Shown here: in pieces, positions 36,324 to 47,021 of the stretch
Numbering within the stretch: position 1 is the first letter of the stretch
Layout of the letters: each line of letters opens with the position of its first letter
DNA from: an uncultured Eubacteriaceae bacterium
Lineage (GTDB): Bacteria > Bacillota > Clostridia > Lachnospirales > CAG-274
Assembly (NCBI GenBank): GCA_947086655.1
Contig: CAMTZM010000007.1
Coordinates: 1-64,000 of the forward strand
Direction of reading: 5' to 3'
Length of the DNA stretch: 64,000 nt
Made by a program: the position numbers and the translations under genes
The notes under the pieces: generated by a model
Told to the model about the DNA's origin: nothing
The model's input: only the letters and a program-made list of their open reading frames with translations
Database searches by the model: none

Positions 36324-37568
36324 TTATTTTTCAGACACATCTTTAATAAGCATTTCCCTTAAATTATTAAGTATATTTGTAACTGTTCTATGCCTTATTT
36401 TATTTCTGTTTCCTTTTATCATATAACGATAAACATTTGTTTTTCCATTCATATAAATAGCCGCATATACAAGTCCTACGGGCTTTTCTTCTGTTCCCCC
36501 CAAAGGACCGGCAACACCTGTTGTGGATATGCCTATATCTGCTTTAAGATTCAAAGAAACTCCTTTCGCCATTTCTTCAGCAGTTTCAGCGCTTACCGCT
36601 CCATATTTTAAAAGTGTTTCCTCTTTTACAGACAAACGGCTTATTTTACTTTCATTTGAATAAGAAACAACTCCCTCTAATAAAACATTGCTTGCTCCGG
36701 AACAATTTACAAGTCTTGCACAAAGTTCTCCTCCTGTACATGATTCGGCACAGGCTATTTTTAACCCTCTTTTTTCAAGTTCATTAAGTACAGCTTTTTC
36801 AAGCGACGCATCTTCTCCCTCGCCGTATATATATTGTCCTAATCTTTTATATATTTGTTTGACTACTGGATTTATAAGTTTATCAGCCTCATCTTTATTA
36901 TTTCCGCCGGCCGTTATTCTAAAAAGCATTTCATCTTGTTTAGCATAAGGGGCAATTGTAGGATTTTCGCTTTCTTTCATTATATCCCTTATAGCCTCAG
37001 CCGCCGCACTCTCACCAATTCCGGAAAGTCTCAATATTCTTGATACAAATGTTTTATCTTGTTTTTTTGATAAAATAGGAATTACACTTTCTTCAAACAT
37101 AGGTATTGTCTCAGCCGGAGGTCCGGGAAGCATAACAAGTATTTTTCCGTCTTTTTCTATTATGCAGCCAGGAGCTGTTCCATTATTATTTTTTAAAGCC
37201 TTAGCTCCCTTAGGTATATATCCTTGTTTTAAATTTGTTTCAGGCATATTATTATTTTTAAAATAGTCTCTTAAATTATCCATTGATTCCTTGTCTTCTA
37301 TCATTTCAAGTCCAAAATACTCTGCTCCTGTTTCCTTTGTCAAATCATCATCAGTAGGCCCTAATCCTCCTGTTGTTATTACAAGGTCGGCTCTTTTAAA
37401 TGCGTTTTCAAACGCATTTAAAAGCCTGTCTTTATTATCTCCGACAACACTTTGAAAATAAACTCCTATCCCTAACGCCGCAAGCTGTCTTGACAAATAC
37501 TGCGCATTTGTGTTTAATATATCTCCCAATAAAAGTTCTGTACCTACTGCAATTATTTCTCCTGTCAT
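36324..37568 (-). CDS. cinA: CinA-family protein (nicotinamide-nucleotide amidase/pyrophosphatase)
   Basis: A 414-residue two-domain CinA. The N-terminal molybdopterin-binding-like domain starts MTGEIIAVGTELLLGD and contains ITTGGLGPTDDDLTKE and MLPGPPAE; the C-terminal domain has KIACAESCTGGELCARLVN and GISTTGVAGPLGGTEEKPVG, typical of NMN deamidase activity. In the family it recycles pyridine nucleotides and is linked to competence in some Gram-positives. A longer frame would begin in a hydrophobic stretch, but GGGAGG supports ATG 37568. It lies between pgsA and recA. Confidence 0.93.
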   Translation of the reverse strand: MTGEIIAVGTELLLGDILNTNAQYLSRQLAALGIGVYFQSVVGDNKDRLLNAFENAFKRADLVITTGGLGPTDDDLTKETGAEYFGLEMIEDKESMDNLRDYFKNNNMPETNLKQGYIPKGAKALKNNNGTAPGCIIEKDGKILVMLPGPPAETIPMFEESVIPILSKKQDKTFVSRILRLSGIGESAAAEAIRDIMKESENPTIAPYAKQDEMLFRITAGGNNKDEADKLINPVVKQIYKRLGQYIYGEGEDASLEKAVLNELEKRGLKIACAESCTGGELCARLVNCSGASNVLLEGVVSYSNESKISRLSVKEETLLKYGAVSAETAEEMAKGVSLNLKADIGISTTGVAGPLGGTEEKPVGLVYAAIYMNGKTNVYRYMIKGNRNKIRHRTVTNILNNLREMLIKDVSEK

Positions 37569-37635
37569 TAAAATAAACCTCCCTATAAACAATACAAACA
37601 TAATAATTACAAAAACGCTAATTAAATAATTTTTA

Positions 37636-38199
37636 CTATATATCACCTGAAAAAACGCCTTTATTTTTTAATATATAATCAGCAGCCGATATTACAGTCA
37701 ATATAACTGACAAAGCTATTAATATTATGCTTATCCATTTAAAAATTATGTGATTTATATTAAGCAGAAGTGAAATAATCATAATCATTTGCACTGTTGT
37801 TTTTATTTTTCCCCACCATCCTGCTGCAATTACAATATTTTGCTCAATTGCAATTGTGCGAAAACCTGTAATAATAAATTCTCTTGCTATTATTATTATT
37901 ACACACCATGAGGGAAGATTTACAACCGAACCTTCAAGCCCTATAAGAGCTATAAGCGCCGAACATACAAGAAGCTTATCAGCAAGAGGGTCCATAAACT
38001 TTCCGAAATTAGTTATAAGTCTGTATTTTCTTGCTATATATCCGTCAAGCCCGTCTGATATAGATGCCGCCGAAAAAAGCACTACGGCTATATATCTTCT
38101 TATCTGCATATCAAAAGGTATAGCATCCCACATAAGTATTAAAATAAAAAACGGTATCATGGCTACTCTTACTATTGTTATCTTATTGGGCAGATTCAT
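37636..38199 (-). CDS. pgsA: CDP-diacylglycerol--glycerol-3-phosphate 3-phosphatidyltransferase
   Basis: A 187-residue membrane enzyme making phosphatidylglycerol phosphate. The CDP-alcohol phosphotransferase motif is complete: DGLDGYIARKY...TNFGKFMDPLADK. There are about five hydrophobic segments. I chose ATG 38199, with GGAG 9 bases upstream, over TTG 38214. The start lies 17 bases inside the end of rimO, which suggests translational coupling. Confidence 0.93.
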   Translation of the reverse strand: MNLPNKITIVRVAMIPFFILILMWDAIPFDMQIRRYIAVVLFSAASISDGLDGYIARKYRLITNFGKFMDPLADKLLVCSALIALIGLEGSVVNLPSWCVIIIIAREFIITGFRTIAIEQNIVIAAGWWGKIKTTVQMIMIISLLLNINHIIFKWISIILIALSVILTVISAADYILKNKGVFSGDI

Positions 38200-39544
38200 C
38201 AGCCTCAACTCCAATCAAATCATAATATGAAGCGCCTGTTACAAATACTTTTACATAATCTCCTGACATATATTCATTTTCTGAATCCAAAAAAACATAT
38301 CCGTCCACTTCATAGCAATCTCTATAACTTCGGCATAGGTAAGTCTTTTTGCCGTTATTTTCAAAACGGCCCTCTACTATTACCTCAATTTCCTTTCCTA
38401 TAAAATCTTTACATTTTTCTTCAGATATATCCCTTTGCATATCAAGAATTATATTTTTTCTTTTAATTTTTACTTCCTCATCTATTTGATTATCCATATT
38501 ATAAGCCGGCGTGCCTTCTTCTCTTGAATAAGCAAATACACCTAATCTGTCAAATCGTATATCTTTAATAAAATTACAAAGTTCTTCAAACTCTTTTTCT
38601 GTTTCATTTGGAAATCCTGTTATAACAGTAGTTCTTATACATATATCGCTTATTTTTTCTCTAAGCTTTTTTATTACTTTATAAAGCTTTTCTTTTGTGC
38701 TTTTTCTTCCCATACGTTTTAAAACTGTATCACATGAATGCTGTATAGGCATATCTATATAATGAAGCACCTTTTTATTTGACGCTATTTCGTCTATAAG
38801 AGAGTCATCTATATTCTCAGGATAACAATACATAAGTCTAATCCATTTTATGCCGTCTATTTCAGACAATTTCCTAATAAGTTTAGAAAGAGTTTTTTCT
38901 TTATATAAATCAATGCCGTAAAGAGCTGTATCCTGTGCTACAATTATAAGTTCGCTTACTCCTAATTTACTTAACCGCATTGCCTCAGCTTCTATATCCT
39001 CAATAGGTCTGCTTCTATATTTGCCTTTTATAGACGGTATTGTACAATAAGTACAGAAATTATTACAGCCTTCTGCTATTTTTAAATAAGCTAATCCTCC
39101 TAATGTAGTTATCCTTCTTTTCAATAAATAATCAGGATTTATATTTTTTTCTATACCGCTTACAAACATTATATTTCTCTTTCCGCTGTTAATTTCCTTT
39201 ATTATGTCTGCTATTTTTTCTATATCGTTTGTTCCTATTACAGCGTCGACTTCCGGAAGATTTTTAAATATATCGTCTTTATATCTTTCAACCATGCAGC
39301 CTGCCGCTATTATAGCTTTTAAACGTCCTGTCTGTTTATACTCGGCTGCACGCAATATATTATCTATTGATTCTTCGTTAGCCTCTTTTATAAAACCGCA
39401 TGTATTTACAATTATTATATCAGCATCTTCTTCATTTTGAACTATATTATATCCGTTTGCATCAATTATACCAAGCATTACCTCGCTGTCATATAAATTT
39501 TTATCACAGCCTAATGATATAAACGCTATATTTACCGGTTCCAT
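38183..39544 (-). CDS. rimO: Ribosomal protein S12 methylthiotransferase RimO
   Basis: A 453-residue radical SAM methylthiotransferase that modifies Asp of ribosomal protein S12. The N-terminal UPF0004 domain has cysteines in ISLGCDKNL, VNTCGFI and AAGCMVE (one cluster); the radical SAM motif is CNNFCTYCTIP; a C-terminal TRAM domain follows (EVIVEGRFENNGKKT). The DKN tripeptide after the first Cys separates RimO from MiaB. ATG 39544 overlaps the folD stop (TAATG). Upstream in-frame starts lie inside folD and lack a ribosome binding site. Confidence 0.93.
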   Translation of the reverse strand: MEPVNIAFISLGCDKNLYDSEVMLGIIDANGYNIVQNEEDADIIIVNTCGFIKEANEESIDNILRAAEYKQTGRLKAIIAAGCMVERYKDDIFKNLPEVDAVIGTNDIEKIADIIKEINSGKRNIMFVSGIEKNINPDYLLKRRITTLGGLAYLKIAEGCNNFCTYCTIPSIKGKYRSRPIEDIEAEAMRLSKLGVSELIIVAQDTALYGIDLYKEKTLSKLIRKLSEIDGIKWIRLMYCYPENIDDSLIDEIASNKKVLHYIDMPIQHSCDTVLKRMGRKSTKEKLYKVIKKLREKISDICIRTTVITGFPNETEKEFEELCNFIKDIRFDRLGVFAYSREEGTPAYNMDNQIDEEVKIKRKNIILDMQRDISEEKCKDFIGKEIEVIVEGRFENNGKKTYLCRSYRDCYEVDGYVFLDSENEYMSGDYVKVFVTGASYYDLIGVEADESAQ

Positions 39545-40407
39545 TATATATCTCCCCCGCCATTTTGCGCCTTTGCCGCAAGAAGGCAATTTTTCATAAG
39601 CATAGCTATTGTCATTGGTCCTACTCCTCCCGGTACAGGTGTTATATAAGACGCTTTTTTTGAAACATTTTCAAAATCTACATCTCCGGCTAAATGACCA
39701 TTTTCCAATCTATTTATTCCAACATCTATTACAACCGCTCCGTCTTTAACCATATCTTCTTTAACAAAATATGGTATGCCAACTGCTGCAACAACTATAT
39801 CGGCATTTTTTATTGTTTTATTTATATCCTTTGTTTTAGAGTGACACACTGTTACAGTAGCGTTTTCAGACAAAAGAAGCATTGATACAGGTTTTCCGAC
39901 AATATTGCTTCTTCCTATAACAACAGCATTTTTTCCGCTTATTTCTATATTGCTTCTATTTATAAGCTCTATTATACCGGCCGGCGTACATGGCTTTAAA
40001 ACAGCCTTTCCTATACTTAAGAGCCCTGTATTGTAAGGATGAAACCCGTCTACGTCCTTTGAAGGCTTTATTTTTAGTAAAATTTTTTGTTCATCTATAT
40101 GTTTAGGCAAAGGAAGCTGAACAAGTATTCCATTTACATCATCTCTATTGTTAAGTTCATCTATTAATTTTATAAGTTCGTCTTCTTTTATATCTTCATC
40201 TAATTCATAGCTTAAAGATTTTATACCTGTATATTCGCATGCCTTTTTCTTATTTCTTACATATACTTGGCTTGCGGCATCGTTTCCAACAAGAATAACT
40301 GCCAAACACGGTTCAATTCCCTTTTCTTTTAATTTAGCCGTTTCATTTTTTACCTCATCTTTTATATCCGCTGAAATTTTTTTGCCATCAATTATATTAG
40401 CCAACAT
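39544..40407 (-). CDS. folD: Methylenetetrahydrofolate dehydrogenase/cyclohydrolase
   Basis: A 287-residue bifunctional FolD interconverting 5,10-methylene-THF and 10-formyl-THF with NADP. Motifs: SQVYVRNKKKACEYTGI with the catalytic Lys, GILVQLPLPKHID, GRSNIVGKPVSMLLL and PVPGGVGPMTIAML. AAAGGGTG precedes ATG 40407. Stop overlaps the rimO start. With fhs upstream it makes a one-carbon folate pair, as in acetogens and purine-fermenting clostridia, but also in ordinary folate metabolism. Confidence 0.96.
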   Translation of the reverse strand: MLANIIDGKKISADIKDEVKNETAKLKEKGIEPCLAVILVGNDAASQVYVRNKKKACEYTGIKSLSYELDEDIKEDELIKLIDELNNRDDVNGILVQLPLPKHIDEQKILLKIKPSKDVDGFHPYNTGLLSIGKAVLKPCTPAGIIELINRSNIEISGKNAVVIGRSNIVGKPVSMLLLSENATVTVCHSKTKDINKTIKNADIVVAAVGIPYFVKEDMVKDGAVVIDVGINRLENGHLAGDVDFENVSKKASYITPVPGGVGPMTIAMLMKNCLLAAKAQNGGGDI

Positions 40408-40479
40408 AATCACCCTTTCAAAAATTTTTTAAGTCAAGACTATACCCCGGTTTAAGAAACTGTGGACTTCCTCCTCCGG

Positions 40480-42150
40480 TTAAAAAAGCCCTGTAATTTT
40501 TCCTGATTCATCTACATCTACATTTTCTGCTGCTGGATTTTTGGGAAGTCCCGGCATAAGCATTATATCTCCCGTTTTTATAGCTATAAAACCTGCTCCT
40601 GCCATTAAATTTACTTCTTTAACATTAATATCAAAACCTTCAGGTCTTCCTAAAACAAGAGGATTATCAGAAAGAGAATATTGGGTTTTTGCTATACATA
40701 CAGGCAAGTTTGAATAACCCAAACTCTCAAGCTTAATTATTTCTCTTTCAGCCTTTTTAGAGTAATTCACATCTTTAGCCCCGTATATTTCAGTACATAC
40801 CTTTTTTATTTTTTCTTTAATAGGCAAAATGTCATCATAAAGAGGTTTAAATGAAGCCTTTTTGTTTTCAAATACATCAATAAGTCTTTTTGACAAATCA
40901 ACAGCTCCGTCTCCTCCTTTTTCCCACGCCTCTGAAATAGAAAAATCAGCCCCAAGTTTTATACATCTTTCTTTTACAAAATTTATTTCGTCTTCTGTAT
41001 CCGTTAAAAAGCTGTTTAAAGCAACAACAGTAGGCACTTTAAATTTTTGCAAGTTTTCTATATGCTTTTCAAGATTTGAAATTCCTAATTTAAGAGCGTC
41101 AATATTTTCTTTTGACAATTCATTTTTATCTGCTCCGCCATTGTATTTTAAAGCTCTGACAGTAGCTACAAGTACAACAGCGTCCGGTTTTAAACCGGCT
41201 TTGCGGCATTTTATATCAAAGAATTTTTCTGCTCCTAAATCTGCTCCAAAACCAGCTTCAGTTATTACAACATCAAATAATTTTAACGCTAAACGTGTTG
41301 CCCTTACACTGCTGCATCCATGAGCTATATTTGCAAAAGGCCCTCCATGTATAATAGCCGGAGTATTTTCAAGAGTTTGTACAATATTTGGCTTTATAGC
41401 ATCTTTTAAAAGTACCGCCATAGCTTTGTCAGCTTTTAAATCTTTTGCCGTTACAGGCTTTGAATTTACATCATAAGCCACTATTATTTTTCCAAGGCGC
41501 TCTTTTAAATCGGCAAGATTTTCACAAAGACATACAATAGCCATTATTTCTGACGCTACGGTTATTATAAAACCATCTTCACGGGGAACGGAATTCATTT
41601 TCCCTCCGAGCCCTGTCACTATATTTCTAAGCGCTCTGTCATTCATATCCATAGCCCTTTTAAATACAATATTTCTTGTATCTATATTTAAACTGTTTCC
41701 ATGCTGTATGTGATTGTCAATCATAGCGCATAAAAGATTATTAGCAGTTGTCATAGCATGTATATCTCCTGTAAAATGAAGGTTTATATCCTCCATAGGC
41801 ACTACCTGAGAATATCCTCCTCCGGCAGCCCCTCCTTTTATGCCCATACATGGACCTAAAGACGGTTCTCTTAAAGCGGCGGCTGTTTTTATTCCAATCT
41901 TATTAAGCCCTTGTGCCAATCCTATTGTCATTGTTGTTTTTCCTTCACCGGCTGGAGTTGGATTAACTGCTGTTACCAATACAAGCTTTCCGTCTTTATT
42001 ATTCTTTACAGCGTCAAATATTTCCTCTGAAAATTTTGCTTTATACTTTCCATAATTTTCTATATAATCATTATCAATGTCAAAGTTTCTGCAAACTTCG
42101 TTTATAGGAATCATATTGGCTTCCTGCGCTATTTGTATATCACTTTTCAT
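40480..42150 (-). CDS. fhs: Formate--tetrahydrofolate ligase
   Basis: A 556-residue ligase joining formate to THF with ATP to give 10-formyl-THF. The P-loop region [38 protein letters not shown], and the [25 protein letters not shown] end region are typical (quoted in parts of the family pattern). AAGGAGGG precedes the ATG. It lies between ftsK and folD. It supplies purine and thymidylate synthesis and, if the rest of the pathway exists, the methyl branch of acetogenesis. Confidence 0.97.
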   Translation of the reverse strand: MKSDIQIAQEANMIPINEVCRNFDIDNDYIENYGKYKAKFSEEIFDAVKNNKDGKLVLVTAVNPTPAGEGKTTMTIGLAQGLNKIGIKTAAALREPSLGPCMGIKGGAAGGGYSQVVPMEDINLHFTGDIHAMTTANNLLCAMIDNHIQHGNSLNIDTRNIVFKRAMDMNDRALRNIVTGLGGKMNSVPREDGFIITVASEIMAIVCLCENLADLKERLGKIIVAYDVNSKPVTAKDLKADKAMAVLLKDAIKPNIVQTLENTPAIIHGGPFANIAHGCSSVRATRLALKLFDVVITEAGFGADLGAEKFFDIKCRKAGLKPDAVVLVATVRALKYNGGADKNELSKENIDALKLGISNLEKHIENLQKFKVPTVVALNSFLTDTEDEINFVKERCIKLGADFSISEAWEKGGDGAVDLSKRLIDVFENKKASFKPLYDDILPIKEKIKKVCTEIYGAKDVNYSKKAEREIIKLESLGYSNLPVCIAKTQYSLSDNPLVLGRPEGFDINVKEVNLMAGAGFIAIKTGDIMLMPGLPKNPAAENVDVDESGKITGLF

Positions 42151-42187
42151 AATTATTTACCCTCCTTGTTTTAAATAAAAAAATATT

Positions 42188-44851
42188 TTAAATATAGTCG
42201 CTGTGTCTGTCTGAATATTCCTGCCATTGATATTTGTCCATAAGAACCTGCCGTTGTTTGCTTGTTTTTGTATCAGCTCCTACAATTCCTCTGTCCTCAA
42301 GCTCGTCCATTATTCTTGCGGCACGGTTATAGCCTATTTTAAAACGCCTCTGAAGCATTGATATTGATGCTGAACCTTTATTTACAACAAACTTTATAGC
42401 CTCGTTTATAAGTTCATCGTCTGAAATAGTTTTATCTGCTGAAATTGAATCATTTTCCATAGATGATGATTCAATTTTATTTATTACATCATTATCATAA
42501 TCACATTTATTTTTTTCTTTTATAAAATCAACAATTCTTTCAACTTCCCTATCAGATACAAACGCCCCTTGTATTCTAAGAGCCTTGTTCATATCAACAG
42601 ATTTTAAAAGCATATCCCCTTTTCCAAGAAGTTTCTCAGCTCCTCCCGAATCAAGTATTGTTCTTGAATCTGTTACGGAAGAAACGGCAAAAGCTATTCT
42701 TGATGGTATATTTGCTTTTATAAGACCTGTTATTACATCTACTGACGGTCTTTGAGTAGCTATTATAAGATGTATTCCGGCGGCTCTTGCAAGCTGAGCA
42801 AGACGGCATATTGAACTTTCAACTTCTTTTGCTGCAACCATCATAAGGTCTGCTAATTCGTCTATTATTATTATTATTTGAGGAATTTTCTTTTCACCTG
42901 ATTTTTGAATTTTTCTATTATATCCCTCAAGATTTCTTGTTCCCATTTTAGCGAACTTATCATATCTATCCATCATTTCGGAAACTGCCCAATTAAGTGC
43001 GCCTGCCGCTTTGTCCGGCTCTGTCACAACAGGAACAAGAAGATGTGGTATTCCGTTATAAACGCTTAACTCTACAACCTTAGGGTCAACCATTATAAGC
43101 CTTACATCTTCCGGAGCAGATTTATACAAAATACTCATTATAAGCGTATTTATACATACGCTTTTACCGCTTCCGGTAGCTCCGGCAATAAGCAAATGCG
43201 GCATTTTTGCTATATCCTTTACTATTACATTTCCGGCTATGTCTTTGCCTAATCCAAAAGCTGTTTTTGATGAAAAACTTTGGAACTTAGACTCACATAT
43301 AACCTCGCTTAAATATACGCTCATTATTTCTTTATTTGGTATTTCTATGCCTACGGCAGCTTTTCCCGGTATAGGCGCTTCTATTCTTATACTTTGAGCA
43401 GCAAGGCTTAAAGCAAGATTATCCGCAAGCCCTAATATTTTGCTTATTTTTATTCCTTCTCCCGGAGCTATTTCATATCTTGTTACAGTAGGGCCTTTGC
43501 TTATTTCGGTTACCTTTGCCTCTACATTAAAACTTTTCAGAGTTTTAATAAGTATTCTTGAGTTTTCAAGTATTTCTTGTTTTGAACCATGTGTTTTTGC
43601 ATCAGGATTTTTCGCTAAAAATTCAAGTTTAGGAAAAACATATTCCGATACTTCAGAAACGGCAGCTTCTGTTAAAAGTTCCTGTTTCTCCGCCTGTATT
43701 ATCTCAGGTTCATTTTCATCCTTAATATCATCTTCAACATTTTCACTTTTTAAATCAGAATCACTTTTTGTGTTTATTTCATCTTTTTCTGTCTGTGTAT
43801 TTTCTATATTTTCTGTTTCTTTTTCTTTATTATTTTCCTCATTTGTTTTATCGGGTTTTAGAAAAGCTACTACATTATCGTTAAATTCTATATTTTTAAA
43901 CACCTCAGGTTTTCTTTTTCGGCGTATTTCTCTTATTTCATCTGTAATAAGAGATAACTTAACCTTTGATTTTGTATCATCTTTTTTTATATCTATCATT
44001 ACTACTTTTCCATTATGCATTATAAGCCTGTCTTTATACCTTTTATACAATATTTCTGACTTTTTCATTTTTAATTTTTTCACCTTTTTTTTATTTTTTT
44101 CTTTGCCATCCCTTTCCTTAATGTTTTTATCTTCCGTTTCTTTAATTTCTTTAGTCTCTTTATCACCTTTAGGCATTTCTGTTTTAGTTTCATTTTTTTC
44201 TCTTGGCTCATATTCTAAGTAATCGTCTTCATATTCATAATATTCCTCATACTCTAATGTATCGTCTTTAAATTTATTTACTGTATCAATTATTGAGGAG
44301 TATATGTAACCTATAAAATCGTATATACTTCTTCCTGTTAAAAGAACAATACCGACAGAAACCGTAGAAAATATAACAGCAAATGCTCCCCATTTTAAAA
44401 CATAATATATAATACCCCCTATGTATCCTCCTACAACGCCGCCGTTAACAGCAGAACCGTTTTTATATAAATCAACTGTATACTGCCATATATCGGCATA
44501 CATTACATCATTTCCGTCTCCAACCAAATGCATAAAACTTATAATATCAATAAAAATCATAATACACATTAAAGTTTTAAACATTCCTATTTTATATTTG
44601 TCTCCGGCGGCAAAACATAAAGAAAATACCGCTATACATATAGGCAATATATATGCTCCTATGCCAAAAATTCCTTTTAACAAGTCTCCGGCAAAATCCC
44701 ACCCAAAACCTGTATATACACTTGCAGCTATTATAATGCTTATTCCTGTTGCTGTTATGCTTATTATTTCACTTTTTAGTTTATAAGGCAATAGAGTTTT
44801 TGAAATGCCTGCGTGTTTTTTAGAACCTGCTTTTTTTGTTCTTGAAACCAT
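42188..44851 (-). CDS. ftsK: FtsK/SpoIIIE DNA translocase
   Basis: An 887-residue DNA pump. The N-terminus has four hydrophobic segments (about 25-180), anchoring it at the septum. A long charged linker (about 200-400) is very rich in Lys, Glu and Asp. The motor domain has GATGSGKSVCINTLIMS (Walker A), LIMVDPKVVELSVYNGIPHL, IIIDELADLMM (Walker B) and ATQRPSVDVITGLIKANIPS. A C-terminal winged-helix gamma domain (INEAIKFVVNKGSASISMLQ, then NRAARIMDELE) reads orientation sequences. In a spore former it may act both in division and in pumping the chromosome into the forespore. It heads the operon ending at recA. Confidence 0.95.
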   Translation of the reverse strand: MVSRTKKAGSKKHAGISKTLLPYKLKSEIISITATGISIIIAASVYTGFGWDFAGDLLKGIFGIGAYILPICIAVFSLCFAAGDKYKIGMFKTLMCIMIFIDIISFMHLVGDGNDVMYADIWQYTVDLYKNGSAVNGGVVGGYIGGIIYYVLKWGAFAVIFSTVSVGIVLLTGRSIYDFIGYIYSSIIDTVNKFKDDTLEYEEYYEYEDDYLEYEPREKNETKTEMPKGDKETKEIKETEDKNIKERDGKEKNKKKVKKLKMKKSEILYKRYKDRLIMHNGKVVMIDIKKDDTKSKVKLSLITDEIREIRRKRKPEVFKNIEFNDNVVAFLKPDKTNEENNKEKETENIENTQTEKDEINTKSDSDLKSENVEDDIKDENEPEIIQAEKQELLTEAAVSEVSEYVFPKLEFLAKNPDAKTHGSKQEILENSRILIKTLKSFNVEAKVTEISKGPTVTRYEIAPGEGIKISKILGLADNLALSLAAQSIRIEAPIPGKAAVGIEIPNKEIMSVYLSEVICESKFQSFSSKTAFGLGKDIAGNVIVKDIAKMPHLLIAGATGSGKSVCINTLIMSILYKSAPEDVRLIMVDPKVVELSVYNGIPHLLVPVVTEPDKAAGALNWAVSEMMDRYDKFAKMGTRNLEGYNRKIQKSGEKKIPQIIIIIDELADLMMVAAKEVESSICRLAQLARAAGIHLIIATQRPSVDVITGLIKANIPSRIAFAVSSVTDSRTILDSGGAEKLLGKGDMLLKSVDMNKALRIQGAFVSDREVERIVDFIKEKNKCDYDNDVINKIESSSMENDSISADKTISDDELINEAIKFVVNKGSASISMLQRRFKIGYNRAARIMDELEDRGIVGADTKTSKQRQVLMDKYQWQEYSDRHSDYI

Positions 44852-45082
44852 TAAGTCACCTCTTTCTTTTCGTCAAAGTAAGGCAGTATAAGGAAATATC
44901 TTTTTTATTATATCATTATTTTATTATTAATGCTATTTAATTTTATTCATTTATGATATAATAAATTACAAAGCATTTTTTTAGTCAATACAAAAAAAGA
45001 AATAATTGAAATTACATGGTTATATGAAAAGAGTTTTACCTTTTAATAAATAATTATTATATAAGCGAAAGGATTTACTAAT

Positions 45083-46246
45083 ATGGAAAAAGATTATCTT
45101 AGCTTAAAAATAGGCATAATCGGAGGCGGGCAATTAGGCAAAATGATGATTCAAGCTGCTAAAAAACTTGGTTTTTACATAACTATTTTAGACCCTTGTC
45201 CATTTGCTCCAGCTTCAAGCATTGCCGATAGGCAAATAATTGCTGAATTTGACGACAGAAAAGCTATTGAAGAACTTTGCATGGTTTCAGACATTGTTAC
45301 ATATGAATTTGAGCATATAGGAGCAGACATTCTTGTAGAAATGGAAAACAAAGGAACAAAAATATATCCTACTGCCAAAAGTCTTATACTTATTCAAAAC
45401 AAGCTTGTACAAAAACAATTGCTAAAAAAAAGCGGAATTAATGTACCTGAATTTATGGAGATAAAAAATAAAGAAGATATGAAAAAAGCCGGAGATGTTT
45501 TTGGATTTCCTTTCATGCTTAAAAATTGTACAGGCGGCTATGACGGAAAAGGAAATGCCATTGTCGGCTCTATAAAAGAAATAGATTATAAATATAAGCT
45601 TTTAGGAAATGGTTCAATGCCTCTTATGGCTGAAAAATTAATTGATTTTATTATGGAAACAAGCGTACTTGCCTGCCGTGGCATTGACAAATCAACTAAA
45701 GTTTATCCTGTTGGAAATAATATTCATAAAGACAGTATACTTCATATAACTTCCGTTCCGGCGGACTTATCTCACGAAGTCTCAAAAAAAGCTATGGAAG
45801 CTGCCAAAAATGTTATGGAAGTATTTGACGGTGTAGGTATGTTTTGCATAGAAATGTTTATAGAAAAAGACGGGAATGTACTTATAAATGAAGTAGCTCC
45901 ACGACCTCACAATTCGGGGCATTATTCTATTGAAGGATGTAAAACAAGTCAGTTTGAAAACCATATACGTGCTATTTGCTCCCTTCCTTTAGGAAGTACA
46001 GAACTTTTAAGCCCTGTTGCTATGATTAATTTATTAGGAGATGAAAACTCTAAAGGAAAGGCTTTTGTATCTGGAGTTTATGATGCGCTTAAAGTAGACG
46101 GAGCAAAAGTACATATTTACGGTAAAAAAATATCAAAGCCTAAAAGGAAAATGGGACACATAACAGTTACAGCCGAAAATGCAGACGATGCCGTAAACAA
46201 AGCCATTCAAGCATATGAAAAAATTAAAATAATAGGAAAAAATTAA
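45083..46246 (+). CDS. purK: 5-(carboxyamino)imidazole ribonucleotide synthase
   Basis: A 387-residue ATP-grasp enzyme: AIR + bicarbonate + ATP give N5-CAIR. Motifs: KIGIIGGGQLGKMMIQAA, VTYEFEHI, MLKNCTGGYDGKGN, and INEVAPRPHNSGHYSIEG near the end of the ATP-grasp fold. The length is normal. A TATAAT-like box lies at about 44958-44963, but its -35 is poor, and no purine riboswitch is visible upstream. AAAGGAT precedes the ATG. It is 52 bases upstream of purE. Confidence 0.96.
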   Translation: MEKDYLSLKIGIIGGGQLGKMMIQAAKKLGFYITILDPCPFAPASSIADRQIIAEFDDRKAIEELCMVSDIVTYEFEHIGADILVEMENKGTKIYPTAKSLILIQNKLVQKQLLKKSGINVPEFMEIKNKEDMKKAGDVFGFPFMLKNCTGGYDGKGNAIVGSIKEIDYKYKLLGNGSMPLMAEKLIDFIMETSVLACRGIDKSTKVYPVGNNIHKDSILHITSVPADLSHEVSKKAMEAAKNVMEVFDGVGMFCIEMFIEKDGNVLINEVAPRPHNSGHYSIEGCKTSQFENHIRAICSLPLGSTELLSPVAMINLLGDENSKGKAFVSGVYDALKVDGAKVHIYGKKISKPKRKMGHITVTAENADDAVNKAIQAYEKIKIIGKN

Positions 46247-46298
46247 ATTCTGAAACATTATAAAAATTTATAAAAAAATTTTTTAAGGAGTGATTTTA

Positions 46299-46784
46299 AT
46301 GCCAAAAGTAGGAATAATAATGGGAAGCGATTCAGATTTGCCTGTAATGAAAGACGCCGCTTTAATACTTGATGAATTTGGAATAGATTATGAGATGACT
46401 ATTGTATCTGCTCACAGAACGCCCAATCGAATGTATGAATATGCTAAAACAGCTAAAGAAAGAGGACTAAATATTATTATTGCCGGAGCCGGCGGAGCAG
46501 CACATCTTCCGGGCATGACTGCTGCCATTACAACGCTTCCCGTTATAGGCGTTCCTGTTAAAACAAGCACTTTAAGCGGAGTTGACTCTCTTTATTCAAT
46601 AGTTCAAATGCCAGGAGGCATACCTGTTGCAACAGTTGCTATAAATGCTGCTAAAAACGCCGGACTTCTTGCTGTACAAATATTAGGGTCTTTTGATGAA
46701 AAAATAAGTAAAAAAGTTGAGGACTATAAAAATAATATGGAAAAAGCAGTAATTGAAAAAGCTGAAAAACTTGAAAAAAAATAA
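46299..46784 (+). CDS. purE: N5-carboxyaminoimidazole ribonucleotide mutase, class I PurE
   Basis: A 161-residue mutase converting N5-CAIR to [47 protein letters not shown] and the [19 protein letters not shown] loop are diagnostic of class I, which works with PurK. ATG 46299 has AAGGAGTGAT upstream; an in-frame GTG at 46290 overlaps it. Other purine genes are not in the window, and no terminator is obvious right after it. Confidence 0.97.
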   Translation: MPKVGIIMGSDSDLPVMKDAALILDEFGIDYEMTIVSAHRTPNRMYEYAKTAKERGLNIIIAGAGGAAHLPGMTAAITTLPVIGVPVKTSTLSGVDSLYSIVQMPGGIPVATVAINAAKNAGLLAVQILGSFDEKISKKVEDYKNNMEKAVIEKAEKLEKK

Positions 46785-46880
46785 AATATTAATAAAAAAA
46801 ATATATAAAGAATATATAAAAACTTGTTAAGCTTTAAAAATCAATATATTATTTTTGTACAATCCCAATAGTTAGAATTT

Positions 46881-46952
46881 GTCACTTTCAATAATAAAAG
46901 TGTCAGAAATTGTAATTTACCTATTGATTTTTTTTAATTTTTGTTTTATAAT
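46881..46952 (+). promoter_or_regulatory. Promoter and inverted repeat upstream of the XRE regulator
   Basis: TTGATT (46924-46929) and TATAAT (46947-46952) with a 17-base spacer. Just upstream, GTCACTTT and AAAGTGTC form an inverted repeat (46881-46904, 7 of 8 matched, 8-base spacer), further flanked by AATTT/AAATT. It could be an operator, perhaps for autoregulation by the gene downstream. Confidence 0.5.
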
Positions 46953-47021
46953 AGTTACGTAAAATGAATTATACTTAACTATATTATTGTATTATTATTT
47001 TTTTATTGGAGGTGGGCTTAT

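Noticed and set aside
40414-40479. Possible regulatory RNA between folD and fhs
   Set aside because: Only 72 bases with imperfect CCGGTTTAA/CCGGTTAAA repeats; no stable paired structure was seen.
43440-44222. 260-residue plus-strand frame within ftsK
   Set aside because: It is antisense to the charged FtsK linker and consists of Ser/Phe/Leu-rich repeats with no domain.
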